A stretch of DNA of 64,000 bases from an uncultured Bacteroidales bacterium. Lineage in GTDB: Bacteria; Bacteroidota; Bacteroidia; Bacteroidales; UBA932. The DNA lies in contig ONEX01000015.1 in the NCBI GenBank assembly GCA_900316955.1, positions 1 through 64,000 on the forward strand. Direction: 5' to 3'. A program made the translations under genes and the position numbers. The notes beneath the pieces are model-generated. The model ran no database searches. It was not told the origin of the DNA and saw only the letters and a list, made by a program, of their open reading frames with translations. The number at the start of each line of letters is the position of its first letter. Positions within the stretch are counted from its first letter, which is position 1. This document shows positions 8,186 to 17,903 of this stretch, in pieces.

Positions 8186-9976
8186 CTACCAGTTGCAGCG
8201 GATTCTCAGCGGCGTGTAGCGGTCACCCGTCAGGAGGAGGTGCTGCACATCCACCAGATCCAGGATCGGATCGCCCGTCAGATTGACGGTCAGCGTGAAG
8301 GTGCCGTCACCGTTGTCCTTGAGACGCTCGTTGCCGGGCATGAAGTCGCCGCCCGTCCAGTCCGTGGACCACCAGCCGGTGGTGATGCGGATCTGCGGAT
8401 TCGTCGCTTCCACGTCCACGTAGAAGGTCTCGCCCTTGAGCTTGTTCCAGATCGACTCAGGGAAGGTCGTGATGCACTCCTTTTTGCCGTCCCGTCCTTC
8501 CAGGCCGAAGCGGTACTGGCTGGACCAGGCGATGGCCCCGTGCGTTCCGTCATTCTCCCAGGTGTTCTCCGGATAGATGCCGATCGGCGTGAACCGGTCG
8601 CCCGTGATGAGGAAGTGCTGCACATCGATGGCCTCCCCGAAAGCGGGATCGTCGGCCAGGTCGAGCTTCAGCGTGAAGGTGCCGTCGCCGTTGTCCTTGA
8701 GACGCTCGTTGCCGGGCATGAAGTCGGATCCATACTGCGCGCCCCACCAGCCGGTGGTGATGCGGATCTGCGGATTCGTCGCCTCGACGACCAGGTAGCA
8801 AGTCTGGGTCTTGAGCTTATTCCAGACCACCTCGGGCAGCGTAGCCATGGCTTCGTTGTTTCCGTCCTTGCCGTCCAGGGCGAGCCGGTACTGACTGCTC
8901 CAGCTGACGGGACCGCCGGTTCCGTCGCTCTCCCAGATCACACCTTCGTGCACCCGCGGGAATTCCTCGGTCCGGGTGGCGGTCAAGGTCGCGGCCTCCA
9001 CGTCCAGACGCAGGGTCCAGTAACCTTCGAGCGGGAGGGCGATGTTGCCGCCGTCCTGCTTGAGGTTGGCCACGAACATGTCCGTCTCGCCTTCCACGGG
9101 CGCGAACTCACCGTCGATACCGAGGTTCACGGCATTGTTCTTTTCCCGGCGGAACTTGAACTCCTCACCCTTGTGGAAAGGAACCTTCGTGCTTTCCCAG
9201 ACGAGCTGGCGGCCCATGTCGGCCATATCGACATCCTGGTCCCAGCTGCCGCCGTCGATGGTGCCGACCCTGGTCCAGGGGTACCGGCCCGTCAGCGCGG
9301 CGGTCATGGTCCAGTGCTCCACGTCCAGGGTCACGTCCCAGTAGCCTTCGATGGGGAAGGCGACCGGGTCACCGCCCTTGACGAGGGCGCCCGTATAGGT
9401 GCCGTCAGGGTTCAGGGTCAGCCCGGCATCGAGGCCCAGGACGACGGAATCGTCGCCGGTCATCCGGAACTGGAAGGTCTCGCCGAAGTGGTACGGGATG
9501 CCGCCCCGCTTCCAGACGAGCTGCTCGCTCTGGTCCTCCATCACGAGATCCTGCGCGGCAGCGCCGCCGCCGATGGTGCCGTAGAGGGCCCACTCGTGGT
9601 AGTACGGCCAGGCGTTCTGGCTGACCGAGAACTTGCCGCGCTGCTTCTTGGCATTCACGGTGATCAGGGCGTTACGCTCGCCCTTGATGTTCTGCTTGGC
9701 CCGCACCCGCAGGGTGACGTCGCCGGGCTTGCCGGACTCCGGCTCGAATTCGAGCCAGTCGACCGGGCTGCTGACGAACCAGTAGTCGGGCGCGTTGAAA
9801 TTGAAGACGAATTCCTCCCCTTCCGCCTTGAAGACCGAGCCGTCCGGCTGCACCGTGACGGTGTAGATCGCAGGGTCGGTCGGGTCGAATTCCTTTTCCT
9901 TGACCTTGTTGCAGGCAGCGGTCCCCAGAAGGACCGCTGCGGCTGCAGCGAGGAAACATATTCTGTTCTGTTTCAT
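8186..9976 (-). CDS. multi-domain surface glycan-binding lipoprotein (BACON + SusE/F-like + tandem repeats)
   Basis: A 596-residue lipoprotein (lipobox GTAAC, Cys22, then NKVKEKE, a surface-export type tail). Residues about 35-115 look like a BACON domain (SSPVDWLEFEPESGKPGD). Residues about 125-340 hold two SusE/SusF-type modules, each with a GTI-GG start, QLVW, F-RR/M and a GYW-L-LDVE core. Residues about 345-596 hold two copies of another module (WSSQYR, FPE-VWNKLK, NPQIRITTGWW, FMPGNERLKDNGDGTFTL, DVQH-L-TGDR-TP). It occupies the SusE/F position after the SusCD genes and should bind the PUL-1 glycan at the cell surface. The last two modules are nearly identical in DNA in places, pointing to recent duplication. 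Confidence 0.75.
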   Translation of the reverse strand: MKQNRICFLAAAAAVLLGTAACNKVKEKEFDPTDPAIYTVTVQPDGSVFKAEGEEFVFNFNAPDYWFVSSPVDWLEFEPESGKPGDVTLRVRAKQNIKGERNALITVNAKKQRGKFSVSQNAWPYYHEWALYGTIGGGAAAQDLVMEDQSEQLVWKRGGIPYHFGETFQFRMTGDDSVVLGLDAGLTLNPDGTYTGALVKGGDPVAFPIEGYWDVTLDVEHWTMTAALTGRYPWTRVGTIDGGSWDQDVDMADMGRQLVWESTKVPFHKGEEFKFRREKNNAVNLGIDGEFAPVEGETDMFVANLKQDGGNIALPLEGYWTLRLDVEAATLTATRTEEFPRVHEGVIWESDGTGGPVSWSSQYRLALDGKDGNNEAMATLPEVVWNKLKTQTCYLVVEATNPQIRITTGWWGAQYGSDFMPGNERLKDNGDGTFTLKLDLADDPAFGEAIDVQHFLITGDRFTPIGIYPENTWENDGTHGAIAWSSQYRFGLEGRDGKKECITTFPESIWNKLKGETFYVDVEATNPQIRITTGWWSTDWTGGDFMPGNERLKDNGDGTFTLTVNLTGDPILDLVDVQHLLLTGDRYTPLRIRCNW

Positions 9977-9995
9977 ATCTCAGCGTGTAAAGGGA

Positions 9996-11333
9996 TTAGG
10001 GAATGAGATGGACCTCGACGATGGTGAAGCCGAGACCCTGGAAGCGGAGACCGGACGACTGCAGTTCCTCCAGGACCGCCTCCGTGACCGTGGACTCGAA
10101 GTATTCGTCCGTATCCTTCTTGATCGACTGGAACTCAGTCCAGTCGTTCCAGTCGCCCACGTGCTTGAAGATGGCGTTGTAGTCGTCGCCCTTGTCCTTG
10201 ATGAAGACGCGGATGGTATTTCCGTCCTTGGCCTTCGCGAACTTGGCCGCGTCGATGACGATGGTCGCGCTCCAGCTGTCGAAGACCGTCTCGGTATCCC
10301 AGATGGTCTCTTCCTTCTGCGGCTCTTCGCCGCCTTCGTCGATCCACATGTTCTGGGAGAGGATCACCGAGGTGATGGTGAAGCCGAGACCCTGGAAGCG
10401 GAGACCGTCGGACTTGAGCTCGTCGATGGCATCCGCCGGAACGGTGGTCTCGAAGAAGCCGTCGTACTCCTTCTTGATGTCCTGCAACGCGCTCCAGTCG
10501 TTCCAGTCGCTCACGTGCTTGAAGATCGGCAGGTAGTCGCTGCCCTTGTCCTTGTAGTAAACGCGGATGACAGCACCCTCGACCACGTCGGCGAACTTCG
10601 CCGGCCCGATCACGAGGGTCGCGCTCCAGCCGTCGAACACGGACTCGCCTTCGAAGAGGACGAACTCCTTCTGCTCCCAGTGGCCGCCGCCTGCCGGCGG
10701 GGCGTAGGTCAGCTCAGGGATGTCGAACGTCTTGCCGTCGAGGAATTTCACCTTGCCGGGGAAGGTTCCCTCGAAGGTGTCCATCGGGACCTTGTAGCCC
10801 ACGGTGCTGGTGCCCTTGCGGTAGAACATGGACTCGGGAATGACGCGGGTGTTGCCTTCGGCATCCAGCAGCTCGACGCTGGAGAGGAACTCCAGGTCCT
10901 GGCCGTAGATGTAGAAGACCTCGCCGAACTCGACGGACTCGCCCGCCTGCTTGGAGAAGCCGGAGATGACGGGGTTGCCGACCTTCAGCGAAAGCTTGGA
11001 GACCGCCTCGTCGCCCGCGGTGCGGACGGTGAGCGGGCCGCCGTCGGCCGCGATGCCGGCCGGGGCGGTGACGCGGATCATCTCGTCGCTGACGAGCTCG
11101 AAGCCGGATTTGGCGACGGTGACGCCGCCCGGGAACACGACCTCGGTCACGTCCGAGAAGCCGGAGCCGTTGATGGTCATCGGCTGGCCGGCGACCACCT
11201 TGGTGGGGAAGAACACCTTGATGTGCAGCCCCAGATCGGCCGATTCGCTGCCGCCTTCCTTGTTACAGGACGCGAGGGCGCCGACAAGGACCATCGACAG
11301 GATCAATCCGAAATATTTGAATATCTTCTTCAT
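9996..11333 (-). CDS. IPT/TIG-domain surface lipoprotein with duplicated binding module
   Basis: A 445-residue lipoprotein (lipobox LASC, Cys23). Residues about 38-115 form an IPT/TIG Ig-like domain (GQPMTINGSGFSDVTEVVFPG), probably followed by a second (ISGFSKQAGESVEFGEVFYIYGQDL). Residues about 225-325 and 340-445 are two copies of a module with FDGWSATLVI, YKDKGSDY, IFKHVSDWNDW and LRFQGLGFTI. IPT domains are typical of SusD-adjacent surface glycan-binding proteins, where they act as spacers. The repeat pair is the likely carbohydrate-binding part. It lies 26 nt after SusD and 19 nt before the SusE/F-like gene, in the same operon. Confidence 0.7.
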   Translation of the reverse strand: MKKIFKYFGLILSMVLVGALASCNKEGGSESADLGLHIKVFFPTKVVAGQPMTINGSGFSDVTEVVFPGGVTVAKSGFELVSDEMIRVTAPAGIAADGGPLTVRTAGDEAVSKLSLKVGNPVISGFSKQAGESVEFGEVFYIYGQDLEFLSSVELLDAEGNTRVIPESMFYRKGTSTVGYKVPMDTFEGTFPGKVKFLDGKTFDIPELTYAPPAGGGHWEQKEFVLFEGESVFDGWSATLVIGPAKFADVVEGAVIRVYYKDKGSDYLPIFKHVSDWNDWSALQDIKKEYDGFFETTVPADAIDELKSDGLRFQGLGFTITSVILSQNMWIDEGGEEPQKEETIWDTETVFDSWSATIVIDAAKFAKAKDGNTIRVFIKDKGDDYNAIFKHVGDWNDWTEFQSIKKDTDEYFESTVTEAVLEELQSSGLRFQGLGFTIVEVHLIP

Positions 11334-11359
11334 ATCTTAAATCCTTATTGCTTGTCGTT

Positions 11360-13036
11360 TCACCACCCCGGATTCTGGGCCAGGTTGGCGTTCTTCTTCA
11401 ATTCAGACATCGGAATGGGATAGAAGTAGTACTTGTCATCCCACTGACGGTTGACGGTAGCACGGGTGAGCAGGAGGGACGGGCTGATTTCGGCCACCTG
11501 GATGGTGCGGAAATACTGCGGGCCCTTCTTCCAGCGGCGGACGTCCCAGAAGCGGTGGTTCTCGAAGGCGAGCTCCACCATGCGCTCGCGCTCGTAGCGC
11601 GCGACCCAGGCTTCGCCGTCCTCGGTGAACTCCGGCATGTTGACGCTCGCGCGCTTGCGGAGCACGTTGATGGCCTCGTTGGCCGTCAGGCCGTACGCGG
11701 CGTTGTTCGCGCTGCCCGTGGCGTTGTACACGGCCTCGGCATAGTCCAGGTAGAACTCGCCCAGGCGGAAGAGGATCCACGTGTGGCGGCGGGTGGTCTG
11801 GTTGTCAGCGGTCGTGACGCAGGCGCCGTCCACATACTTCTTCAGGTAGTAGCCGGTGGGCGTGGCGCCGTACTTGGGCGCCGCGTTGAAACCGCCCCGG
11901 AAGATCTCGATGGGCTTCTTCTGGGCGCCGTTCGTGGGCCATTCGTCGCCGTTGCGGACGACGGTGAGCGCGAAGCGCGGGTCCAGGCCCTCGTACGGAT
12001 TGACCGTGCGGAGGTCGATGCTGCCGGGATAGCGCTGGGCGAAGGTCTGGCCGGTCTCCTGATACTCGTACTGGTCCACGAGCGTCTGGGTCGGGCAGTT
12101 GCCGGAGGAGCCGTTCTCGACGCCCACCGGGTAGTTCGCCATTTCGAAGGTGTTGAAATCGCCGCGGCCCAGGCCGAAGATGAGCTCCGGATTGTAGAAC
12201 GCGTCGTGGCCCCACAGGGAACCGTAGTTGCTGAGCTTCAGGCCCCAGGCGTCAGCATTGTCCAGGATGAACTTGCAGGCCTCGGCGGCCTTGGCCCACT
12301 TGGACTTGTCGTTCGACGGGTTGAAGAGCGGGGACGCCGCATAGAGCAGCGTGCGGGCCTTCAGCGCGTAGGCGGCGACGCGGGTGGCGCGGCCGATCTC
12401 GCTGTTCACCTCGGTCTGGTAGGTGACCGGCAGGTGCGAGGCGATCTCGTCGATCTCGTCGACGATGAACTTCACGATCTGGTCGGCCGGGGTGCGGGTG
12501 ACGCTGTTGGCCTGCGCATTGGTGAGGGTCGTGGTCACGAGCGGAACGTCGCCGTAGGAGCGCAGCAGCTCGAAGTAGAAGTAAGCCCGGAGGAACCGCG
12601 CCTCATACGGGAAGAGTTCCAGCTGCTGGACCCAGATGCGGTAATCCGGGTTGTACTGCCACTCCGTGATGTCGGCCTGGTCGAACTTCTCGAGGAACAT
12701 GTTCGCGTCGGCGATGGCGGTGTAGCACTTGGACCAGGTGCGGGAATAGGGGTTCGCGGCGCTCCAGCCACCGTTCACGTAGTTGTTGACGGCGCCGGTC
12801 TCCAGCGCGTACATGGCCTCGTCGGTCGCGCCGGCGAGGAAGTAGGCGCTGTTGTCCTCGAACTCGTTGTTGTAGACTTGCGCATACAGGTCGAAGACCA
12901 TGTTCTTGATACCATTCTCGAAGTACTCGTAGGTCCACTCCTCGTCGCGGGTGTTCTCCTCACTGTAGTCGAGGTCCGCGCACGCGGCCGGAATCAGGCA
13001 GGCGAGAATGAATAGGAAGATTCTATCAAGTTTCAT
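11360..13036 (-). CDS. SusD/RagB-family glycan-binding lipoprotein (second pair of PUL-1)
   Basis: 558 residues, lipobox IPAAC (Cys19). It has the SusD layout: N-terminal TPR-like helices (YFYFELLRSYGDVPLVTTTLT), a mid-region SPLFNPSNDKSKWAKAA, the C-terminal ERERMVELAFENHRFWDVRRW segment and the closing NLAQNPGW. SusD proteins form the lid of the SusC transporter and bind oligosaccharides at the surface. The gene lies 12 nt after the short SusC gene, its obvious partner. The substrate cannot be read from the sequence. Confidence 0.9.
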   Translation of the reverse strand: MKLDRIFLFILACLIPAACADLDYSEENTRDEEWTYEYFENGIKNMVFDLYAQVYNNEFEDNSAYFLAGATDEAMYALETGAVNNYVNGGWSAANPYSRTWSKCYTAIADANMFLEKFDQADITEWQYNPDYRIWVQQLELFPYEARFLRAYFYFELLRSYGDVPLVTTTLTNAQANSVTRTPADQIVKFIVDEIDEIASHLPVTYQTEVNSEIGRATRVAAYALKARTLLYAASPLFNPSNDKSKWAKAAEACKFILDNADAWGLKLSNYGSLWGHDAFYNPELIFGLGRGDFNTFEMANYPVGVENGSSGNCPTQTLVDQYEYQETGQTFAQRYPGSIDLRTVNPYEGLDPRFALTVVRNGDEWPTNGAQKKPIEIFRGGFNAAPKYGATPTGYYLKKYVDGACVTTADNQTTRRHTWILFRLGEFYLDYAEAVYNATGSANNAAYGLTANEAINVLRKRASVNMPEFTEDGEAWVARYERERMVELAFENHRFWDVRRWKKGPQYFRTIQVAEISPSLLLTRATVNRQWDDKYYFYPIPMSELKKNANLAQNPGW

Positions 13037-13048
13037 AATGCGTTCCGT

Positions 13049-15871
13049 TTAGAAGATCACAGAAAGGCCCATGTTGACCGCCTTCATCACGGGATAACCC
13101 GTGCCGAGGTTCTCGGCATCCATGGCGGGGATATTGTCGAAGGACAGCAGGTTCTGGCCCTGGACGAACAGTTTCGCATCCGAGACCTTCACGCGGCCGA
13201 GCACGGAAGCGGGGATCCGGTAATAGACCTCGCAGTCGCGCAGCTTGAGCCACTGGACCGTGCGGAACCAAGTGGTGGAAGCCCGGTTGTTGTTGGCCAC
13301 ACTCGTGGTGGACATGCGCGGATAGATGGCGTCCGTGCCCAGGATGTCGAAGCAGTTGTTGTAGTACTCGGAAGAGAGGCCCCGGTTGTCGGAGAGGGCG
13401 CCCCAGACACCGTCCACATACATGATGTTCTTGGTCTGGAGGGCGGCGCCCTGGAAGTAGGCGTTCATGCCGAAGCCCTTGTATTCGAAGCCCAGGTTGA
13501 AGCCGTAGTTCAGGGCCGGGAAAGCCTGGCCCCAATCCATCGCGACGACGTCGTTCTCGTTGATGACGCCGTCCCCGTTGACATCCTTGTACTTGATGTC
13601 ACCGACCTTGACCTGGCCGAACTCCTGCAGCGGGCTGGACTCGATCTCCGCCTGGTTCTGGAAGAAGCCGAGGGAGACGAGGCCGCGCGCGGCGTCGGCG
13701 GGCGTGCCGATGACGGAGAGGTTCGGATAGGCCGGGGTCTCGATCCACTCGAGGACCTTGCTCTTCACGAAGGAACCGTTGGCGCCGGCGAAGAGGCTGA
13801 GCCCGCTGGCGAAGGTCTTCGCGTAACGCAGGCCGGCTTCCACGCCGTAGCTGGCCACGCGGCCCTTGTCGTCATAGGAGGACTGGATACCCACGACCTC
13901 GGAGTTCAGGGAGCCTGCGCTCACGAGGATGTTCCGGCGCTGCTGATAGAACGCGTCGACGGTGACGTCAAGGCTGTTCGCGATCCGCACGTCCGTACCC
14001 AGATTGGCCTTGTAGGCCGCTTCCTGGTGGAAGTCCCGGGTCGGGAACTGTGTCAGGAATGCGCCCCAGGAGCTGCCGAACTTCTCGCCATACCAGAACT
14101 GGCCGTGGGAGGAGTCCCAGCGGTCGAGCCACAGGCCGTTCGCGGGAACGTAGTCCGTGTGCTGGATACCGGCGGAGAGACGGAGCTTACCGTAGTTCAG
14201 GAAGTCCGCTTCGGGGGCATTGGCATAGATGAAACCGAAGGCCGTGGTCGGGGAGAACGCCCATTTGGCCGGGTAGGAACGGTTGGAACCGTTCGCGGCG
14301 AGGACGAGATCCCACATGAAACAGTCGGCATGGTCATAGTGCGTGGCGAGGGTCCAGTTGGCGCGGTACCAGGTGTGGCTCCGTTCGTCGCGGATCTCGC
14401 TCTTCATGTTGTAGCCGGCATTGGCGGAGAAGTGGTCGCCGTTGCCGAACTGGGTCGCATACTGGAAGCCGGTGTTGACCGTGCCCACACGCCACTGGGA
14501 ATCCACGTAGTAGTTGAACACAAGCTTGTCCTCCACGGTACCCATCACGGTCTCCTGCATGACGTTGTTCGCGTCATACCAGTTCCAGCCGTACTGGTAG
14601 CCCTTGCGGCGGTTCTCGATGGTGTTGGAGGCGTTGTCGTAAGCGCCGCCGGCGTAGAACTTCAGGCCTTCCAGGATGAAGTCGAGGTCCTGGATGAGGG
14701 TCAGGTCGGCCCAAATCTGGCGCTGGTGGGTCTTGGTGAAGCCGGTGCCGGTCGCCTTGGCGACGAGGTTGAAGTCGCCGTAGGTCTGGCTGCCGCCCCA
14801 GACATCGCCCAGGGTCTTGATCGGGAACGCGAGGGCCGGCACCTTGTACAGATGCCACCAGGCGTCGTTGGAGTTGATGTTCGGAACGCCGCTGGTCTCC
14901 ATGAACAGGGCGAAGATGTTCGTGCGGACCTTCGTGGTGCTGGTCACCTGGAAGTCCACGTTGGTGCGGATGTTCGCCTTGGAGTAGCGGAGCTGGGAGT
15001 TCCAGTCGCCCTGGTCGGGGTTCTTGTACAGGCCCCTGGCGTCGGTGTAGTCGAGCTGGGTGTAGTATTCCACCTTGTCGGAACCGCCGTACATCGAGAT
15101 GAAGCCGTTCGTCTCGCTGGCGGTGTTCTTGAACACCTCGTTCTTCCAGTCGATGTCCGGGTACACGTACGGGTCGGTGCCGTCGCGGAACTTCCGGACC
15201 TCATCGGCGGAATAGGCGGCGGCGAGGCCGTCGTTCGCGCGGGCGACATTCAGCGCATAGGCATACATCTGCGCGGGTTCGCGCGCAATCGAAGGAAGGC
15301 AGTCATACTCGCCCACCATCGGGGCCTTGTAGGGGTCGAACTGGATCTTGCGGGAAGCGCCGACCTTGATGTGGAAACCGCTGTCGGCGACGCCGCGCTT
15401 GGTCTTCACGAGGAGGACGCCGTTGATGCCTTCGTGGCCGTACAGGGCCACGGCGGCGGCGTCGCGGAGGACAGTCACGCTCTCCACTTCCTCCACGGAA
15501 AGGCGGTCGATCGGACGCTCCTGGCCGTCGACCAGGATGAGGATGTCGGTCTCGCCGGTGGTCTGGGCGCCGCGGATGTTGAAGCTCGCGCCGCGGCCTT
15601 CCTCACCCTTGAAGCCGGTGTTCTGGAAGGCGTTCAGGCCCAAGAGCTTGCCATAGAGCGCGTCGGCGAGGCTGATGGCCGAGGTGCGGCGCAGCTCTTC
15701 GGCGGTGATGGTGTAGGTCGCCGCCGTCGTCAGGAATTCAGACTGCTCGACGCCGTAGCCCAAATCCACCGTCTGCGCCTTCTTGTCGGGCAGCGCAATC
15801 TGGGCGTGGGCGGCAAACGGAGCCGCGCAGAATCCAAACAGGCTGATTATAAGTATATTGCGTAATTTCAT
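13049..15871 (-). CDS. SusC/RagA-family TonB-dependent transporter, short form without N-terminal domain
   Basis: 940 residues with a signal peptide (cleavage after AHAQ). It goes directly into a plug domain (ITAEELRRTSAISLADALYGKL ... FNIRGAQTTGETDILILVDGQ ... VTVLRDAAAVALYGHEGINGV). The carboxypeptidase-like regulatory domain that precedes the plug in most SusC proteins, as in the gene at 17904-21062, is missing. A full barrel follows and ends MGLSVIF. It should form a SusCD complex with the next gene. A similar short SusC sits at the same place in PUL-2, so the reduced form is probably functional and not a truncation. Confidence 0.9.
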   Translation of the reverse strand: MKLRNILIISLFGFCAAPFAAHAQIALPDKKAQTVDLGYGVEQSEFLTTAATYTITAEELRRTSAISLADALYGKLLGLNAFQNTGFKGEEGRGASFNIRGAQTTGETDILILVDGQERPIDRLSVEEVESVTVLRDAAAVALYGHEGINGVLLVKTKRGVADSGFHIKVGASRKIQFDPYKAPMVGEYDCLPSIAREPAQMYAYALNVARANDGLAAAYSADEVRKFRDGTDPYVYPDIDWKNEVFKNTASETNGFISMYGGSDKVEYYTQLDYTDARGLYKNPDQGDWNSQLRYSKANIRTNVDFQVTSTTKVRTNIFALFMETSGVPNINSNDAWWHLYKVPALAFPIKTLGDVWGGSQTYGDFNLVAKATGTGFTKTHQRQIWADLTLIQDLDFILEGLKFYAGGAYDNASNTIENRRKGYQYGWNWYDANNVMQETVMGTVEDKLVFNYYVDSQWRVGTVNTGFQYATQFGNGDHFSANAGYNMKSEIRDERSHTWYRANWTLATHYDHADCFMWDLVLAANGSNRSYPAKWAFSPTTAFGFIYANAPEADFLNYGKLRLSAGIQHTDYVPANGLWLDRWDSSHGQFWYGEKFGSSWGAFLTQFPTRDFHQEAAYKANLGTDVRIANSLDVTVDAFYQQRRNILVSAGSLNSEVVGIQSSYDDKGRVASYGVEAGLRYAKTFASGLSLFAGANGSFVKSKVLEWIETPAYPNLSVIGTPADAARGLVSLGFFQNQAEIESSPLQEFGQVKVGDIKYKDVNGDGVINENDVVAMDWGQAFPALNYGFNLGFEYKGFGMNAYFQGAALQTKNIMYVDGVWGALSDNRGLSSEYYNNCFDILGTDAIYPRMSTTSVANNNRASTTWFRTVQWLKLRDCEVYYRIPASVLGRVKVSDAKLFVQGQNLLSFDNIPAMDAENLGTGYPVMKAVNMGLSVIF

Positions 15872-15890
15872 ATTCGTACAGTGTTATAGA

Positions 15891-17891
15891 TTACCAACCG
15901 GGGTTCTGCGTGAGGCCGTACCCCTTCTGCACTTCGATACGGGACACCGGGTCCAGATACCACTTGTTCGTCCAGAAGCCGGGATCCCACCAGCGGCGGG
16001 CGCCGTTGACGATCTGGGGCTTCTCATACTCGAACTTGGGCCAAGGCGTGGCAGGATCCCAGCTCTGGTTTCCTTCGGTCAGGCGGTTGCCATTGGCGTC
16101 GAGGCGATAGATGCGGATCTCGTGGAGCGGCTTGGTGAACAGGTCCTGACGCTTGCGGCGGATCATGTCGTAGACGCGGTCGCCACACTCGGCGCCAATC
16201 TCGCAGTTGCGCTCGCGGAGGATCTCGTTGATCAGGTTCTCCTTGTTCGTGGTGAGGTTCAGCTGCGGGTTCATCACTTCCAGACGGCCCAGGCCAACGC
16301 GGCTGCGCACGACGTGGATGTCGTCCAGGGCGCCCCGGAGGTCGCCGGTCTCGGCCTTGGCCTCGGCGCGGATGAGGTACATCTCGGCCAGGCGGATGTA
16401 AGGCACGCCGATGTACTCGTCGTCATAGCGGTTGCCGCCGTAGTAGTCGAGCAGCCACTTGAACTTGCAGTAGCCGGAGGCGACATCGTCCTTGTTGCCG
16501 AAGTTGCTGTTGTACTCGAAGGCGCCGCCCACCCAGTTGTCCATATAGGAGTTACCGGCATAGTCGAAGCCGGAGGGCAGGTTGTGGCGGGGAACCAGGA
16601 TGGTCTCGTACAGGCGCGGGTCACGGTCGGCGAAGATGTCGATCCCCTGCGGGTTCTTGCCGGCGCCGTAGAGGTTCTCGTACGGGAAGTTGCGGCCGTC
16701 GGCCATGCCGAAGCATTCCATCAGCTCGTTGGTCGGCACGGCGCCGCCCTGGCGGAGGCAGTCGAGGGCGAAGCCTCTCCAGCCCCAGCCCCAGCCGCCG
16801 TCGGACAGGGTGAGGGTCGGGTGGGCGTCGAACAGCTTCTCGTGGTTGGTCGCATCGTTGCGGTAACGGTAGCCGCGGCGGAAGGCCCGGCGGTAACCGG
16901 CCTCGTCCTGCGAAGTAGGCTGGACCAGCGCGTAGTAGTTGCCGTTCGCGGCGTTGTCATTGAAGAAGTCCTCGCAGTATTGGAGGCAGCGGTTCCACAG
17001 GGAAGGATCCTCCTTGCCGAACCACACGTGCTCGATGTTGGTGAACTCGGTCACCTTGTCGGCGGTGTACTCCATATAGGGCTCCTTGTTGTTGAACAGC
17101 GGGGAGGCGGCGAACATCCACACCTTGGCGCGCAGGGCGCGGGCGGAGGCGCGGGTGAGGCGGCCGGACCACTGGCCCTGGTCGGCGTTGGGGATGTTCC
17201 AGATGAAGCCGGGCTCGTTGATCGCGCACACGATCAGGGAGTCGATGAACTCGACGGTCTCCATCGCGGTGGCGCGGCCGGAGGTGTGGTTCTCGCCCAC
17301 CTCGTAGTCCTTGCGGGCAAGGCAGAGGCCGCCGAAGCTGCGGAACGCGTCAAAGTACCGGCTGGCCATGATGGTGTAGGCCTCGCCGCGGAGACGGCTC
17401 TTCTCGGTGTCGGACATGTCGGGCACGCGCTCGATGTTGTTGATGATCTGCCAGCACTTGCGCACGGTCTCGTAGATGGAGACGCGGCCGCCGGCGTCGG
17501 CGTTCAGGCCGCCGGTCTTGGTGGAGTAGGAGAACTTGCCCTGGAAGTTGCCGTTCTCGGTATCCTGGGCGTCCTCGGTCAGAAGTCCCGGGTAGTAGCT
17601 CTGCTTGGGGCCGCCCCAGGAGACGTAGCAATGATAGGAGTCGGAAAGCACGTCGATCGGCGCGCCGTTCATCATGTTTCCGGACGTATAGGTGCAGTAG
17701 AGCTGGCCGTAGGCGCTCCACAGGAAGTTGCGGGTGTATTCTGCGCTCGTGAACACGGTGTCGATGTTGACGTCCACGCCCGGGGCCTTCTCGAGGAAGG
17801 CGTCACCGACGGCGAACTTGTCGACGCACGCGGAGAAGCAGAAAGCGGACGCGATGCCCAGCACCAGGATGAGATTCGATATCTTTTTCAT
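15891..17891 (-). CDS. SusD/RagB-family glycan-binding lipoprotein (first pair of PUL-1)
   Basis: 666 residues, lipobox FSAC (Cys22, followed by VDKF). It has SusD hallmarks: helical repeats, RASARALRAKVWMFAASPLFN, the YIRLAEMYLIRAEAKAETGD segment, ILRERNCEIGAECGDRVYDMIRR, and the typical ending LTQNPGW. It is at the long end of the family. It lies 12 nt after the full-length SusC gene, with which it should form the outer-membrane transport complex. Confidence 0.9.
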   Translation of the reverse strand: MKKISNLILVLGIASAFCFSACVDKFAVGDAFLEKAPGVDVNIDTVFTSAEYTRNFLWSAYGQLYCTYTSGNMMNGAPIDVLSDSYHCYVSWGGPKQSYYPGLLTEDAQDTENGNFQGKFSYSTKTGGLNADAGGRVSIYETVRKCWQIINNIERVPDMSDTEKSRLRGEAYTIMASRYFDAFRSFGGLCLARKDYEVGENHTSGRATAMETVEFIDSLIVCAINEPGFIWNIPNADQGQWSGRLTRASARALRAKVWMFAASPLFNNKEPYMEYTADKVTEFTNIEHVWFGKEDPSLWNRCLQYCEDFFNDNAANGNYYALVQPTSQDEAGYRRAFRRGYRYRNDATNHEKLFDAHPTLTLSDGGWGWGWRGFALDCLRQGGAVPTNELMECFGMADGRNFPYENLYGAGKNPQGIDIFADRDPRLYETILVPRHNLPSGFDYAGNSYMDNWVGGAFEYNSNFGNKDDVASGYCKFKWLLDYYGGNRYDDEYIGVPYIRLAEMYLIRAEAKAETGDLRGALDDIHVVRSRVGLGRLEVMNPQLNLTTNKENLINEILRERNCEIGAECGDRVYDMIRRKRQDLFTKPLHEIRIYRLDANGNRLTEGNQSWDPATPWPKFEYEKPQIVNGARRWWDPGFWTNKWYLDPVSRIEVQKGYGLTQNPGW

Positions 17892-17903
17892 ATTCGTTCC
17901 GCA

